From Bacillota bacterium (lineage in GTDB: Bacteria > Bacillota > UBA4882 > UBA10575), in NCBI GenBank assembly GCA_003511465.1, contig DOID01000001.1:29239-46637 (forward strand): a DNA stretch of 17,399 bases, in the 5' to 3' direction. The notes under the pieces are model-generated. The model saw only the letters and a program-made list of their open reading frames with translations. It had not been told where the DNA came from and ran no database searches. The position numbers and the translations under genes were made by a program. Of this stretch, positions 7,319-14,036 are shown in pieces (position 1 is the stretch's first letter; each line of letters starts with the position of its first letter).

Positions 7319-7354
7319 ATAGTATACCCAGTACCGTATAAAGGAGGTTATACG

Positions 7355-7897
7355 ATGGCGTTCAAATCCCGGAAAGGTCTACTGATCTTTGGTGTGCTTG
7401 TTGCCGTTCTACTTTTAATCTGGGTTGGTCTTGGTCTCGGGGAGGAGCAGGAGGAGGAAGCAGTATCCGTTGGGGCGGTAGCGCCCAATTTTATCCTGGA
7501 AGATCTCTCCGGAGAAAGGGTGGAATTGAAAGAAGTTTACCGCAAACACCAACTGACTTTGGTAAATTTCTGGGCGACCTGGTGCCCACCGTGCAAACGG
7601 GAAATTCCTGATTTAGTCGCATTCTACCGGAAATACCAGGGAGAAGGGGTGGAAATATTGGCGGTTAACGCCTGGGAGGACAGTAGTCTGGAACAATTAC
7701 AGACCTTTGTGGCCTCCGCGGAGATGGAGTTTCCGGTTTTACTTGATGGAGAAGGAGAGACTGTCAAAAAATATAACATTAGAGCGATTCCGACCACGCT
7801 CTTCATTGACCAAAGTGGCCGGATCAAAGAGATCTTTATGGGGGCGCTGACTTCCAATCAATTGGAAACCCGCCTCCAGAAGTACCTGGCGGAATAG
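7355..7897 (+). CDS. Membrane-anchored TlpA/ResA-type thiol-disulfide oxidoreductase
   Basis: The 180-residue protein has an N-terminal membrane anchor (about residues 8-28), a short acidic linker, and a thioredoxin-like domain of the AhpC/TSA-TlpA class. The active site is WCPPC (Cys77, Cys80) and the cis-proline is Pro146 in RAIPTT. Such proteins keep cysteine pairs reduced outside the cytoplasmic membrane, for example in apocytochrome c or during spore-cortex formation (ResA or StoA). The ATG follows AAGGAGG by 7 bases. The next gene encodes CcdA, which supplies electrons from cytoplasmic thioredoxin, so the two form a complete redox relay. Which target it reduces cannot be told: no cytochrome c or heme-lyase genes are present, and ResA, StoA and TlpA are not separable here. 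Confidence 0.92.
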   Translation: MAFKSRKGLLIFGVLVAVLLLIWVGLGLGEEQEEEAVSVGAVAPNFILEDLSGERVELKEVYRKHQLTLVNFWATWCPPCKREIPDLVAFYRKYQGEGVEILAVNAWEDSSLEQLQTFVASAEMEFPVLLDGEGETVKKYNIRAIPTTLFIDQSGRIKEIFMGALTSNQLETRLQKYLAE

Positions 7898-7930
7898 GAC
7901 AGCTGGTTGATGGAATGAAAGGAGGTTCAC

Positions 7931-8659
7931 ATGGAAACACCAGGCATTATCCTCTCTTACCTGGCCGGATTACTTTCCTTTTTTTCCCCTTGCGTGTTAG
8001 CCATGGCCCCCGGTTATCTGGCGGTGCTGACCGGAACTTTGCCTACTGACGGGGAGAACAAACCAGGACAGCTGATCAAAGCGGCGATCACTTTTATCAC
8101 CGGTTTTACGCTGGTTTTTGTGTTGCTCGGGGCAGCCTTTTCGGCGTTAGGGCAGCTCCTAACGGGGTTACGGGTGGTCTTTCTGAAAACAGGAGGAATC
8201 CTCCTTATTATTCTGGGTTTATCCCAATGGGGTGTTTTTCGGTTATTTCCTTTACAACAGGAATTGCGGTTTCAGGTCAAGCGACCACTCGTTGGGGTAA
8301 CAGGGTGGTTTTTAGCTGGTGTGACTTTTGCCTTTGGTTGGACCCCCTGTATCGGGCCAATTTTGGGCATGATTCTGACGCTGGCCGGAAGCTCGGGGCA
8401 GATCGCCACCGGCGTCCTCCTGCTCTTGGTCTACTCTTTGGGACTGGCTACTCCTTTTTTCCTCATGGCCCTTGCTTACCGGCGTTTCTATTTCTGGTCG
8501 AAAAAAATACTCCCCTATACGAAAGTGATCACCTGGATCTCCGGTTTACTACTGATCATTGTAGGGGTTTTACTGTTTACCGACCGTTTCACCCTGTTAT
8601 CACTTTATTTAAACAGAATCTTTGGCGGCCGTTCTCTTGAGGACCTTTTGCTAAACTAA
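7931..8659 (+). CDS. ccdA: CcdA-type transmembrane thiol-electron transporter
   Basis: CcdA passes reducing equivalents from cytoplasmic thioredoxin across the membrane to extracytoplasmic thioredoxin-like proteins. The 242-residue product shows about six hydrophobic segments and the two conserved redox cysteines, Cys21 in FFSPCVLAMAPGY and Cys140 in GWTPCIGPILG. The short two-cysteine form without fused periplasmic domains is the CcdA rather than the DsbD type. AAAGGAGG lies just before the ATG, and the gene starts 33 bases after the tlpA/resA-like stop, so the two are co-transcribed from the promoter at 7290. It probably supplies that neighbouring oxidoreductase. Confidence 0.95.
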   Translation: METPGIILSYLAGLLSFFSPCVLAMAPGYLAVLTGTLPTDGENKPGQLIKAAITFITGFTLVFVLLGAAFSALGQLLTGLRVVFLKTGGILLIILGLSQWGVFRLFPLQQELRFQVKRPLVGVTGWFLAGVTFAFGWTPCIGPILGMILTLAGSSGQIATGVLLLLVYSLGLATPFFLMALAYRRFYFWSKKILPYTKVITWISGLLLIIVGVLLFTDRFTLLSLYLNRIFGGRSLEDLLLN

Positions 8660-8681
8660 GGTGATGATGGAATTCCTGCGC

Positions 8682-8876
8682 CTAAAGGAAATCGCAATGG
8701 GTGAGACTTACCCAGAAGGGATCTATTTTTTCCGTGTTCTGTCTGGTAAAGAAAGTCTTCACCCAGACCTCATCGAATTCATTCAGTTTGATTTCATTAT
8801 TAAGATATGGTAGCGTGCTAGGGATTAGGTCTAGGGTGTATTGGAAATGGCGGTGCTTATGGCGGGAATAGGACAC
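8682..8876 (-). CDS. Small hypothetical protein, 64 residues
   Basis: On the minus strand a GTG at 8876 lies 9 bases after GAGGTGATCC, a strong ribosome binding site. The frame has 64 codons and ends at TAG. The product starts MSYSRHKHRHFQYTL, has no signal peptide, membrane segment or motif that I recognise, and converges on ccdA. A plus-strand ORF of 48 codons (8667-8813, starting MEFLRLKEIA) overlaps it almost entirely, but its AAGGTG lies too close to its ATG. I favour the minus-strand ORF on the ribosome binding site alone; it could be a chance ORF. Confidence 0.4.
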   Translation of the reverse strand: MSYSRHKHRHFQYTLDLIPSTLPYLNNEIKLNEFDEVWVKTFFTRQNTEKIDPFWVSLTHCDFL

Positions 8877-8987
8877 GATGGATCACCTCGATAGTTTAAT
8901 CCCTAAGTAAATACACCATTAGAGCTTGAAATCCTTCCCATAAATTTACAGTGTTTTCTCGGAAAAACTGATTAATTTGAGAATCGA

Positions 8988-9021
8988 AAAAGCCTTGGGT
9001 CTGTTATGGACCAAGGCTTTT
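8988..9021. terminator. Rho-independent terminator upstream of cotJ
   Basis: An 11-bp stem, AAAAGCCTTGG / CCAAGGCTTTT, is followed by a T-rich run (TTTTCTGTATT). It lies more than 300 bases after ccdA with no obvious gene in between, so it may end the ccdA transcript or an unseen small RNA. It insulates the cotJ operon. Confidence 0.85.
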
Positions 9022-9112
9022 CTGTATTATCCGGGGGTTTTAGGACAATAGCTTATTTTAAGTACAAGGGGGCCTTTAGAAGAGGTAAAGAATAGAATAT
9101 TGTAACATGTGT

Positions 9113-9128
9113 CCTGGTGGAAACCAGG
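9113..9128 (+). other. 5'-leader hairpin with a GGAA tetraloop before cotJA
   Basis: CCTGGT-GGAA-ACCAGG is a perfect 6-bp stem closed by a GNRA-type tetraloop, 42 bases before the cotJA start. If transcription begins upstream, it would form a stable structure in the leader, perhaps stabilising the message. No T-run follows, so it is not a terminator. Confidence 0.5.
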
Positions 9129-9170
9129 GTAAACGACTACGGACTTTATATATAGAGGAGGGGTTAGAAG

Positions 9171-9317
9171 ATGTTCATACCCAACGACCAAATGCGTTTG
9201 GCCCGAGCTTATGTTCCATTCCAAGTATATTCCGAGCATTTTAATCCGATGGAAGGTTTGCTGAAAGGAACAATCTTTCCGGAGTTGTACTTTCCATACC
9301 GGAAATATCATAGGTGA
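9171..9317 (+). CDS. cotJA: Spore coat-associated protein CotJA
   Basis: The 48-residue protein begins MFIPNDQMRLARAYVPFQVY and contains PMEGLLKGTIFPELYFPY, the characteristic CotJA pattern. It follows GAGGAGGGG by about 7 bases. In Bacillus the cotJABC operon is transcribed in the mother cell under SigE, and its products enter the spore coat. It is the first gene of the operon here, 16 bases before cotJB. A SigE promoter should lie upstream, but I cannot place one with confidence; GAATATT near 9094-9100 could be part of a -35. Confidence 0.92.
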   Translation: MFIPNDQMRLARAYVPFQVYSEHFNPMEGLLKGTIFPELYFPYRKYHR

Positions 9318-9333
9318 AAGGGGGTTTTGAATA

Positions 9334-9588
9334 ATGGACCGGGATCAGCTTTGCATGCTACAAGAATTAATGGCTGTGGAGTTCACGGCATTGGAATTCC
9401 ATCTTTATCTGGATACGCATCCCACAGACCAAAAGGCGCTCATGGAATATAATTCGGTTGTGCAAAAATTAAAGGTTCTTAAACAACAGTATCAAGAACG
9501 CTACGGACCGATAACTTATGAACAACCCAGCTCTTATCCTTGGCAGTGGATAAATGAGCCTTGGCCCTGGGAAATCTGTTACGAATAG
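9334..9588 (+). CDS. cotJB: Spore coat protein CotJB
   Basis: The 84-residue product has the CotJB layout: a helical first half (LQELMAVEFTALEFHLYLDTHP) followed by an alternating helix and the aromatic tail YPWQWINEPWPWE, with its string of Trp and Pro residues. AAAGGGGG lies about 9 bases before the ATG. It sits between cotJA and cotJC with short gaps, as in other spore-formers, and its product is thought to assemble with CotJC in the inner coat. There is no enzymatic motif; its role is structural. Confidence 0.95.
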   Translation: MDRDQLCMLQELMAVEFTALEFHLYLDTHPTDQKALMEYNSVVQKLKVLKQQYQERYGPITYEQPSSYPWQWINEPWPWEICYE

Positions 9589-9601
9589 GGGGTTAGTCTG
9601 A

Positions 9602-10174
9602 ATGTGGTCTTATGAAAAAAAACTGCAGTATCCGGCAAAGGTCGGTAAAGCTAATGTAAAAATGGCGAAATACCTAATTACCCAGTATGGGGGGCCCGAT
9701 GGGGAATTGGCCGCTTCTTTGCGTTATCTAAACCAACGGTATACGATGCCTACTCCCCAGGCGAAAGGGATCTTGACGGATATCGGTACCGAAGAAATGG
9801 CTCATCTCGAAATAATTGCTACCTTAGTTTACAAATTAATGGACCGAGCCTCCGTGGAGGAGCTTAAACAGGTGGATTTAGGTGGTCATTATGCCGATCA
9901 TGGTAAGGCGCTCTTTTATGTGAATGGTAATGGTGTACCATGGACTGCTACTTATATTCAAGCCAAAGGCGACCCCGTTGCTGATCTTCATGAAGATATG
10001 GCAGCTGAAGAAAAAGCACGAGCAACCTATGAATGGTTGATCAATCTCTCCGATGACCCGGATTTAAATGATACCCTCCGGTTCTTGCGGGAAAGGGAGG
10101 TCGTTCACTTCCAAAGGTTCGGGGAGACCCTCCAGATTGTCCAGGAGTATCTGGACTCAAAGAAATGTTACTAA
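9602..10174 (+). CDS. cotJC: CotJC, manganese-catalase-like spore coat protein
   Basis: The 190-residue protein is a ferritin-like four-helix-bundle member of the manganese catalase family. The ligand set for a dinuclear metal centre is visible: Glu35, the E-x-x-H pair Glu65/His68 (TEEMAH), Glu136/137 in AAEEKAR, and Glu166/His169 (REREVVH). It may therefore decompose hydrogen peroxide at the spore coat or just bind metal there; activity cannot be judged from sequence. GGGGGTT precedes the ATG, and a strong terminator overlaps its stop codon, closing the cotJABC operon. The length matches CotJC proteins, which are shorter than the classical manganese catalases. Confidence 0.95.
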   Translation: MWSYEKKLQYPAKVGKANVKMAKYLITQYGGPDGELAASLRYLNQRYTMPTPQAKGILTDIGTEEMAHLEIIATLVYKLMDRASVEELKQVDLGGHYADHGKALFYVNGNGVPWTATYIQAKGDPVADLHEDMAAEEKARATYEWLINLSDDPDLNDTLRFLREREVVHFQRFGETLQIVQEYLDSKKCY

Positions 10175-10198
10175 AAAACCGGCTATGCCGGTTTTTTT
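10173..10198 (+). terminator. Terminator of cotJABC
   Basis: AAAAAACCGGC-TAT-GCCGGTTTTTTT is an 11-bp stem with a 3-base loop and a long T-run, starting at the cotJC stop codon. Confidence 0.95.
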
Positions 10199-10262
10199 AT
10201 TTGGAACCAATCGCTAGTGAAGGGATATTTTTTTAATAAGTACGAAAAATAAAAGTGAAAAA

Positions 10263-10281
10263 TTCCCGAAATTATCGGGAA
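10263..10281 (+). other. 5'-leader hairpin before the SASP gene
   Basis: TTCCCGA-AATTA-TCGGGAA is a perfect 7-bp stem ending about 5 bases before the ribosome binding site of the spore-protein gene. It could stabilise the message or limit initiation. It is not followed by a T-run. Confidence 0.5.
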
Positions 10282-10299
10282 CAACTTGGAGGTGACAAA

Positions 10300-10521
10300 G
10301 TGGCCAAGCGAAAACGGGCCAAGAACCAAAAGAAAAACGAGCTTGATAACCTAAAGTGGGAAGTGGCAGACGATTTAAACTTAAGCCATGATTTATCTCA
10401 AGGCGGTGACGAACTGAGTGTGCGCGAGGCGGGAAAGATCGGCGGTAAGATGGTTAAAAAACTAGTGGAGAAGGGTAAAGAAGCACTCAATCAGGAAGAT
10501 TCGAGACCCCGACGGAAATAA
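10300..10521 (+). CDS. Alpha/beta-type small acid-soluble spore protein
   Basis: The GTG at 10300 follows TTGGAGGTGA and gives a 73-residue product; a longer frame from 10255 would begin inside the leader hairpin. The protein has a basic N-terminus (AKRKRAKNQKKN), then the SASP pattern ELDNLKWEVADDLNL, where the germination protease would cut near WEVADD, and REAGKIGGKMVKKLVEKGKEAL, matching the conserved 'ReNGsvGGemvkrLv' block. These proteins coat spore DNA in the forespore and protect it from UV and heat, and are degraded at germination. It has its own terminator and lies between cotJ and the sugar operon. A SigG promoter is expected upstream, but I could not place one. Confidence 0.88.
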   Translation: MAKRKRAKNQKKNELDNLKWEVADDLNLSHDLSQGGDELSVREAGKIGGKMVKKLVEKGKEALNQEDSRPRRK

Positions 10522-10530
10522 AAAATGCCA

Positions 10531-10557
10531 AGTAAAAGGCCGTTTTGGCCTTTTACT
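10531..10557. terminator. Terminator after the SASP gene
   Basis: A perfect 11-bp stem, AGTAAAAGGCC / GGCCTTTTACT, with loop GTTTT, starts 9 bases after the stop codon. The T content of the 3' arm is moderate. Confidence 0.85.
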
Positions 10558-10591
10558 GTCTATTAAATATTAACAGGAAGGCAAACATTTC

Positions 10592-10620
10592 TTGACAAAG
10601 CAGAAATATCATGTTATATT
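10592..10620 (+). promoter_or_regulatory. Strong SigA-type promoter of the sugar operon
   Basis: TTGACA (10592-10597), a 17-base spacer and TATATT (10615-10620) form a near-consensus promoter. Its -10 element overlaps the first operator by three bases, so a bound repressor would block RNA polymerase. Confidence 0.85.
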
Positions 10621-10636
10621 TAAAACGATTTAAATA
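10618..10636. promoter_or_regulatory. LacI-type operator O1
   Basis: ATTTAAAACGATTTAAATA is a near-perfect palindrome centred on CG, as is usual for LacI-family sites. It overlaps the -10 element and the likely transcription start of the sugar operon. An identical copy lies 63 bp downstream, and a LacI-family regulator is encoded in the operon. Confidence 0.85.
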
Positions 10637-10680
10637 GTTAGATTTAGTTCTTGATGGTGCAGCAAATTTTTTTATCCCAA

Positions 10681-10699
10681 ATTTAAAACGATTTAAATA
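10681..10699. promoter_or_regulatory. LacI-type operator O2
   Basis: The same 19 bases as O1 occur again, exactly 63 bp downstream (six turns at 10.5 bp per turn), so both sites face the same side of the helix. This fits cooperative binding or a small repression loop. Confidence 0.85.
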
Positions 10700-10780
10700 C
10701 TATTTATGGTAAATATCTTAAGCGAATTATTGAATTGCATTCCCTCGTATCTTTGCCAAAGCCTATATATTGTGGAGGTG

Positions 10781-10858
10781 ATGCCACTGACAAAAAGGGA
10801 AAGCACTCTCTCTTTGGAGAAGTCCAGTTCTTTTTTCAAGGTTGTTTATTTAATTTAG
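10781..10858 (+). CDS. Possible 25-residue leader peptide in the sugar operon
   Basis: An ATG at 10781 lies directly after GGAGGTG, giving 25 codons that end at TAG only 16 bases before the solute-binding-protein start. The ribosome binding site is too close to the ATG for efficient use; an in-frame CTG at 10787 would be spaced better but is a rare start. The peptide (MPLTKRESTLSLEKS...) has no recognisable feature. It is supported by the ribosome binding site and position only. Confidence 0.25.
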   Translation: MPLTKRESTLSLEKSSSFFKVVYLI

Positions 10859-10873
10859 TAGGGAGGGAATAAA

Positions 10874-12148
10874 GTGAAGAAAAGTGTAGCTTTATTGTTG
10901 GTACTGATGATGGTTATAGTGGTGGGTCTTTTGCCGGTGCAGGGAGCGCAACAACAAACAATTACGGTTTGGTGTTGGGATCCGGCATTCAATATCTATG
11001 CGATGAAAGAAGCAGCAAAAATATATGCTACGATCAAACCAGAAGTAAAAATCGATATTGTGGAAACACCATGGGAAGATATTCAAACCAAACTAACGGC
11101 AGCGGTTACGTCCGGCCAAACAAAGGCCTTACCTGATATTCTACTGATGCAAGATAATGCCCTGTCGAAAAATGTGATGAATTTCCCCGGAACTTTCCTT
11201 GACTTATCTAAGTCGGGAATTGATTTTACTCAGTTTGCCGATTTCAAGGTTGCCCTGACGACGGTTGAGGGGAAGAACTATGCTGTACCCTTTGACAATG
11301 GAGCGGCAATTAATGCCTTAAGAGTTGACGTACTTAAGGAAGCCGGGTATTCGATTGAGGATTTTAAAGATATCACCTGGAAGGAATACATTCGCCTCGG
11401 GAAAGAGGTACTGCGTAAGACCGGTAAACCACTGGGTTCCGCCGTGGCGGAAAGTCCCGACCTCTTAATGGTGATGCTGCAAAGTGCAGGCAGCTGGCTT
11501 TTCGATGCCAAAGGTGAGCCTTATATTGTGCAAAACAATGTCCTAAAGGAAGTAATTGAGGTCTATATTGAGCTTGTAAAAAGCGGTGTTTTGGTTCAAG
11601 TAAACGACTGGGAGCAGTATATCAGTACGATTAATAAAGGGACCGTTGCCGGAACCATCAATGGCTGCTGGATCATTGGTACGATTACGGGGCAACCCGA
11701 CCAAAAAGGACAATGGCGAATTACCAATATCCCACGCCTGGAAAAGGCACCGCAGGCTAGTAACTATAGTAACCAGGGCGGTTCCAGTTGGATGGTGCTG
11801 GCCAGCTCGAAGCAAGCCAGGATCGCTGCGGATTTTCTCGCCCGGACCTTTGCCGGTAGTGTGAAATTATATGAAACGATTCTTCCTTCTTCCGGCGCAC
11901 TGGCGACCTATCTCCCGGCGGGGAAGAGTGATGTTTATAACAAACCCCATGATTTCTTTGGTGGGCAAGCCATTTACGCCGAGATCACTAGTTATGCTTC
12001 CATGGTGCCGCAGGTAGATTACGGGGTTTATAATTACGAAGCGCGGGAAGCATTAGGGACCGCGATTACCCGAATCCTTGGAGGAGTTAAGATGGAGATT
12101 GCGCTCCGGGAAGCGGAAGATACCGTAAGATTCCTGATGGGTCCCTAA
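10874..12148 (+). CDS. Extracellular/periplasmic sugar-binding protein of an ABC importer
   Basis: The 424-residue protein is a family 1 solute-binding protein of the maltose/oligosaccharide class. It captures the sugar outside the membrane and delivers it to the permeases encoded next. The GTG at 10874 follows GGGAGGG by 6 bases. It has a signal peptide (MKKS, hydrophobic residues about 5-20) with a probable signal peptidase I site after PVQG at about 24. There is no cysteine in lipobox position, so it appears to be secreted soluble rather than as the lipoprotein usual in monoderm Firmicutes. Family features include FNIYAMKEAAKIY, TPWEDIQTKL and NWEQY/NDWEQYISTINKG-type segments, with many Trp and aromatic residues typical of sugar pockets. 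The substrate is probably a beta-galactoside, judging from the GH42 gene. Confidence 0.92.
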   Translation: MKKSVALLLVLMMVIVVGLLPVQGAQQQTITVWCWDPAFNIYAMKEAAKIYATIKPEVKIDIVETPWEDIQTKLTAAVTSGQTKALPDILLMQDNALSKNVMNFPGTFLDLSKSGIDFTQFADFKVALTTVEGKNYAVPFDNGAAINALRVDVLKEAGYSIEDFKDITWKEYIRLGKEVLRKTGKPLGSAVAESPDLLMVMLQSAGSWLFDAKGEPYIVQNNVLKEVIEVYIELVKSGVLVQVNDWEQYISTINKGTVAGTINGCWIIGTITGQPDQKGQWRITNIPRLEKAPQASNYSNQGGSSWMVLASSKQARIAADFLARTFAGSVKLYETILPSSGALATYLPAGKSDVYNKPHDFFGGQAIYAEITSYASMVPQVDYGVYNYEAREALGTAITRILGGVKMEIALREAEDTVRFLMGP

Positions 12149-12165
12149 TATATTTTCTAAGTACG

Positions 12166-12223
12166 AGTGCTGCAAAACAAATTCACAGCGTTCTGATCGT
12201 CTTGTTCCCTGTTTTGCAGCACT
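12166..12223 (+). terminator. Inter-gene stem-loop between the binding protein and permease genes
   Basis: A perfect 14-bp inverted repeat, AGTGCTGCAAAACA / TGTTTTGCAGCACT, encloses a 30-base loop and is followed by TTTCATT. It can act as a partial terminator or a 3' RNA-end protector, leaving more binding-protein message than permease message, a common arrangement in sugar ABC operons. Confidence 0.75.
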
Positions 12224-12234
12224 TTCATTAAAGA

Positions 12235-12253
12235 TCGCTCTCCGAAAGAGCGA
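12235..12253 (+). other. Hairpin just before the first permease gene
   Basis: TCGCTCT-CCGAA-AGAGCGA is a perfect 7-bp stem that ends next to the GAGAGG ribosome binding site, 19 bases before the ATG. It could protect a processed 5' end after cleavage downstream of the larger stem-loop, or modulate initiation. Confidence 0.5.
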
Positions 12254-12272
12254 AGAGAGGATGAGATAAGTT

Positions 12273-13142
12273 ATGAAGCTACAAAAAAAACAAGCGATGG
12301 TGGGCTGGGGGTTTGTCTCGTCCGGAGCGCTGCTAATCTTCATCTTTTATTTTTATCCCATTATTCGGGCTTTTGTCCTATCCTTCCAAACGGGTGTGGG
12401 TGTTAATATGCAGTATGCTGGGTTGTTCAATTACCGGCGGCTATTAACGGATAATTTATTTAAGACCTCCCTCACCAATGTCTTTATCTATTTGGTGCTG
12501 CAGGTTCCGGTCATGTTAACCCTCGCCTTGATCCTGGCTAATCTTTTAAATGATCGAACCTTGAAATACAGAGGTTTTTTCCGTACAGTGATTTTTTTGC
12601 CGTGTGCCACTTCCCTGGTTTCATACGCAATTATCTTCCGTTCGATGTTTGCTTTGGATGGTTTGGTCAACGCCCTGCTCATGAATTTAAACCTGCTCGC
12701 ACAGCCGATCAACTGGATCGGTCATCCGTGGACAGCGCGGCTATTGATTGTGTTCGCGCTGACCTGGAGATGGACTGGTTACAATATGATTTTCTACCTA
12801 TCTGGTCTGCAAAACATCGATCATTCAATTTACGAAGCGGCGATGATCGATGGCGCTGGAGGGATTGACCGGTTCACCAAAATTACCATTCCGCTGTTGA
12901 AGCCCATCATCCTTTTGACAACGATCATCTCCACCAATGGAACCATCCAACTCTTTGACGAAACAATGAACATCACCAATGGTGGTCCTGCCAATTCAAC
13001 CCTTTCCGTCTCCCAATACATTTATAAGTTATCATTCCATTATTCACCCCGCTTTGGTTATGCGGCGGCGATTTCCTTTATCATCTTCATTATTGTTGCG
13101 TTCTTAGCCTTTATCCAAATGAAAGTAGGTGATCAGAGATGA
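12273..13142 (+). CDS. ABC sugar transporter permease, MalF/LacF type
   Basis: The 289-residue protein has about six membrane segments and the permease EAA loop, EAAMIDGAGGIDRF followed by KITIP (about 188-207), which contacts the ATPase subunit. The N-terminal part (GWGFVSSGALLIFIFYFYPI) and the FLP near 108 are typical of the UgpA/MalF-like carbohydrate uptake group. The ribosome binding site is modest: GAGAGG is about 12 bases away, so expression may depend on translation signals near the hairpin upstream. The stop codon overlaps the start of the next permease (ATGA). The two permeases form the membrane channel. Confidence 0.95.
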   Translation: MKLQKKQAMVGWGFVSSGALLIFIFYFYPIIRAFVLSFQTGVGVNMQYAGLFNYRRLLTDNLFKTSLTNVFIYLVLQVPVMLTLALILANLLNDRTLKYRGFFRTVIFLPCATSLVSYAIIFRSMFALDGLVNALLMNLNLLAQPINWIGHPWTARLLIVFALTWRWTGYNMIFYLSGLQNIDHSIYEAAMIDGAGGIDRFTKITIPLLKPIILLTTIISTNGTIQLFDETMNITNGGPANSTLSVSQYIYKLSFHYSPRFGYAAAISFIIFIIVAFLAFIQMKVGDQR

Positions 13143-13993
13143 AAATGAATATGCCCACGCCTGCGATTGAAGACAAACGAATGACTAAGAGGAAAGTACT
13201 TAAGGGGGCGAAGTATACCTTCTTGTGTCTGGCAGCCTTTTTATCGCTGTTCCCCTTGTTATGGATGCTGGTTTCGGCAACGAATAAAAGTGTGGATGTG
13301 ATTACTGGTCGTTTGATCCCCGGTTTTTATCTGGGCGAGAACTTAAAAACCCTGCTGGCTAAAGCGAATCTGCCCCGTGTGCTCTGGAATTCTCTCCGTA
13401 ATGCTTCCGTGGCGACCATCGCCAGTTTAATCGTTTGTTCCCTGGCTGGCTACGGCTTTGAAGTTTATCATGACCGTAAAAAGGACTTTTTGATGGGGAT
13501 TCTATTGCTATCGATGATGGTTCCGTTTGCCGCCATTATGATTCCCTTATTTATGATGTTTGGGCGCTTAAATTTGCTCAACACTACTGCTGCCTTTGTT
13601 TTGCCGACCACCTCCACGGCTTTTTTGATTTTTCTCTTCCGCCAAAGTACCAGATCATTTCCGAAGGAAATTATCGAAGCGGCCCGTATTGAGGGGATGA
13701 AGGAGTTTGGGATCTTTTTCCGAATGTATATTCCAATTATGAAGTCCACTTTTGCGACTGCTGCCGTAATCACTTTCATGAATGCTTGGAATAGTTATCT
13801 CTGGCCCTTGATTATCATGCAAAAGGAAGACAGTAAAACCATGCCCTTATTGATCTCGAATTTAATCGCCGGTTATACCATCGACTACGGGGTGCTGATG
13901 CTGGCGGTGACCCTTAGCATACTACCGACTGTACTTATTTTCTTAATTCTTCAGAAAAATTTTGCCGACGGAATTATTAGTTCAATCCGATAA
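13139..13993 (+). CDS. ABC sugar transporter permease, MalG/LacG type
   Basis: The 284-residue second permease starts at ATG 13139, four bases overlapping the previous stop, after GGTGATC; ATG codons at 13145 and 13151 are alternatives. It shows about six membrane segments, the EAA loop EAARIEGMKEFGIF followed by YIPI (about 180-200), and NAWNSYLWPLI near 215-225, a hallmark of the MalG group. It pairs with the MalF-type permease. No ATP-binding subunit is encoded in the operon, so it presumably uses a general ATPase of the MsmX/UgpC kind encoded elsewhere. Confidence 0.95.
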   Translation: MKMNMPTPAIEDKRMTKRKVLKGAKYTFLCLAAFLSLFPLLWMLVSATNKSVDVITGRLIPGFYLGENLKTLLAKANLPRVLWNSLRNASVATIASLIVCSLAGYGFEVYHDRKKDFLMGILLLSMMVPFAAIMIPLFMMFGRLNLLNTTAAFVLPTTSTAFLIFLFRQSTRSFPKEIIEAARIEGMKEFGIFFRMYIPIMKSTFATAAVITFMNAWNSYLWPLIIMQKEDSKTMPLLISNLIAGYTIDYGVLMLAVTLSILPTVLIFLILQKNFADGIISSIR

Positions 13994-14036
13994 GATGGTC
14001 TGAACCGAAGAGCAAAGGCAGGAAGGACGGACACCA

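Noticed and set aside
7311..7326. AGTAT tandem repeat as a phase-variable tract
   Set aside because: Only three copies are present, and it coincides with the -10 of a well-formed promoter; slippage variation is possible but unsupported.
8227..8640. Plus-strand 137-codon ORF in another frame of ccdA
   Set aside because: It lies entirely inside ccdA, whose frame carries the conserved cysteine motifs.
9027..9311. Minus-strand 94-codon ORF across the cotJA region
   Set aside because: It is the antisense shadow of cotJA, which is recognised at the protein level and has a strong ribosome binding site.
10618..10699. Operators read as CcpA cre sites
   Set aside because: They have the AAACG core but lack the flanking TG and CA of cre; exact duplication and a LacI-family regulator in the operon favour a local regulator. 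Weak CcpA binding is not excluded.
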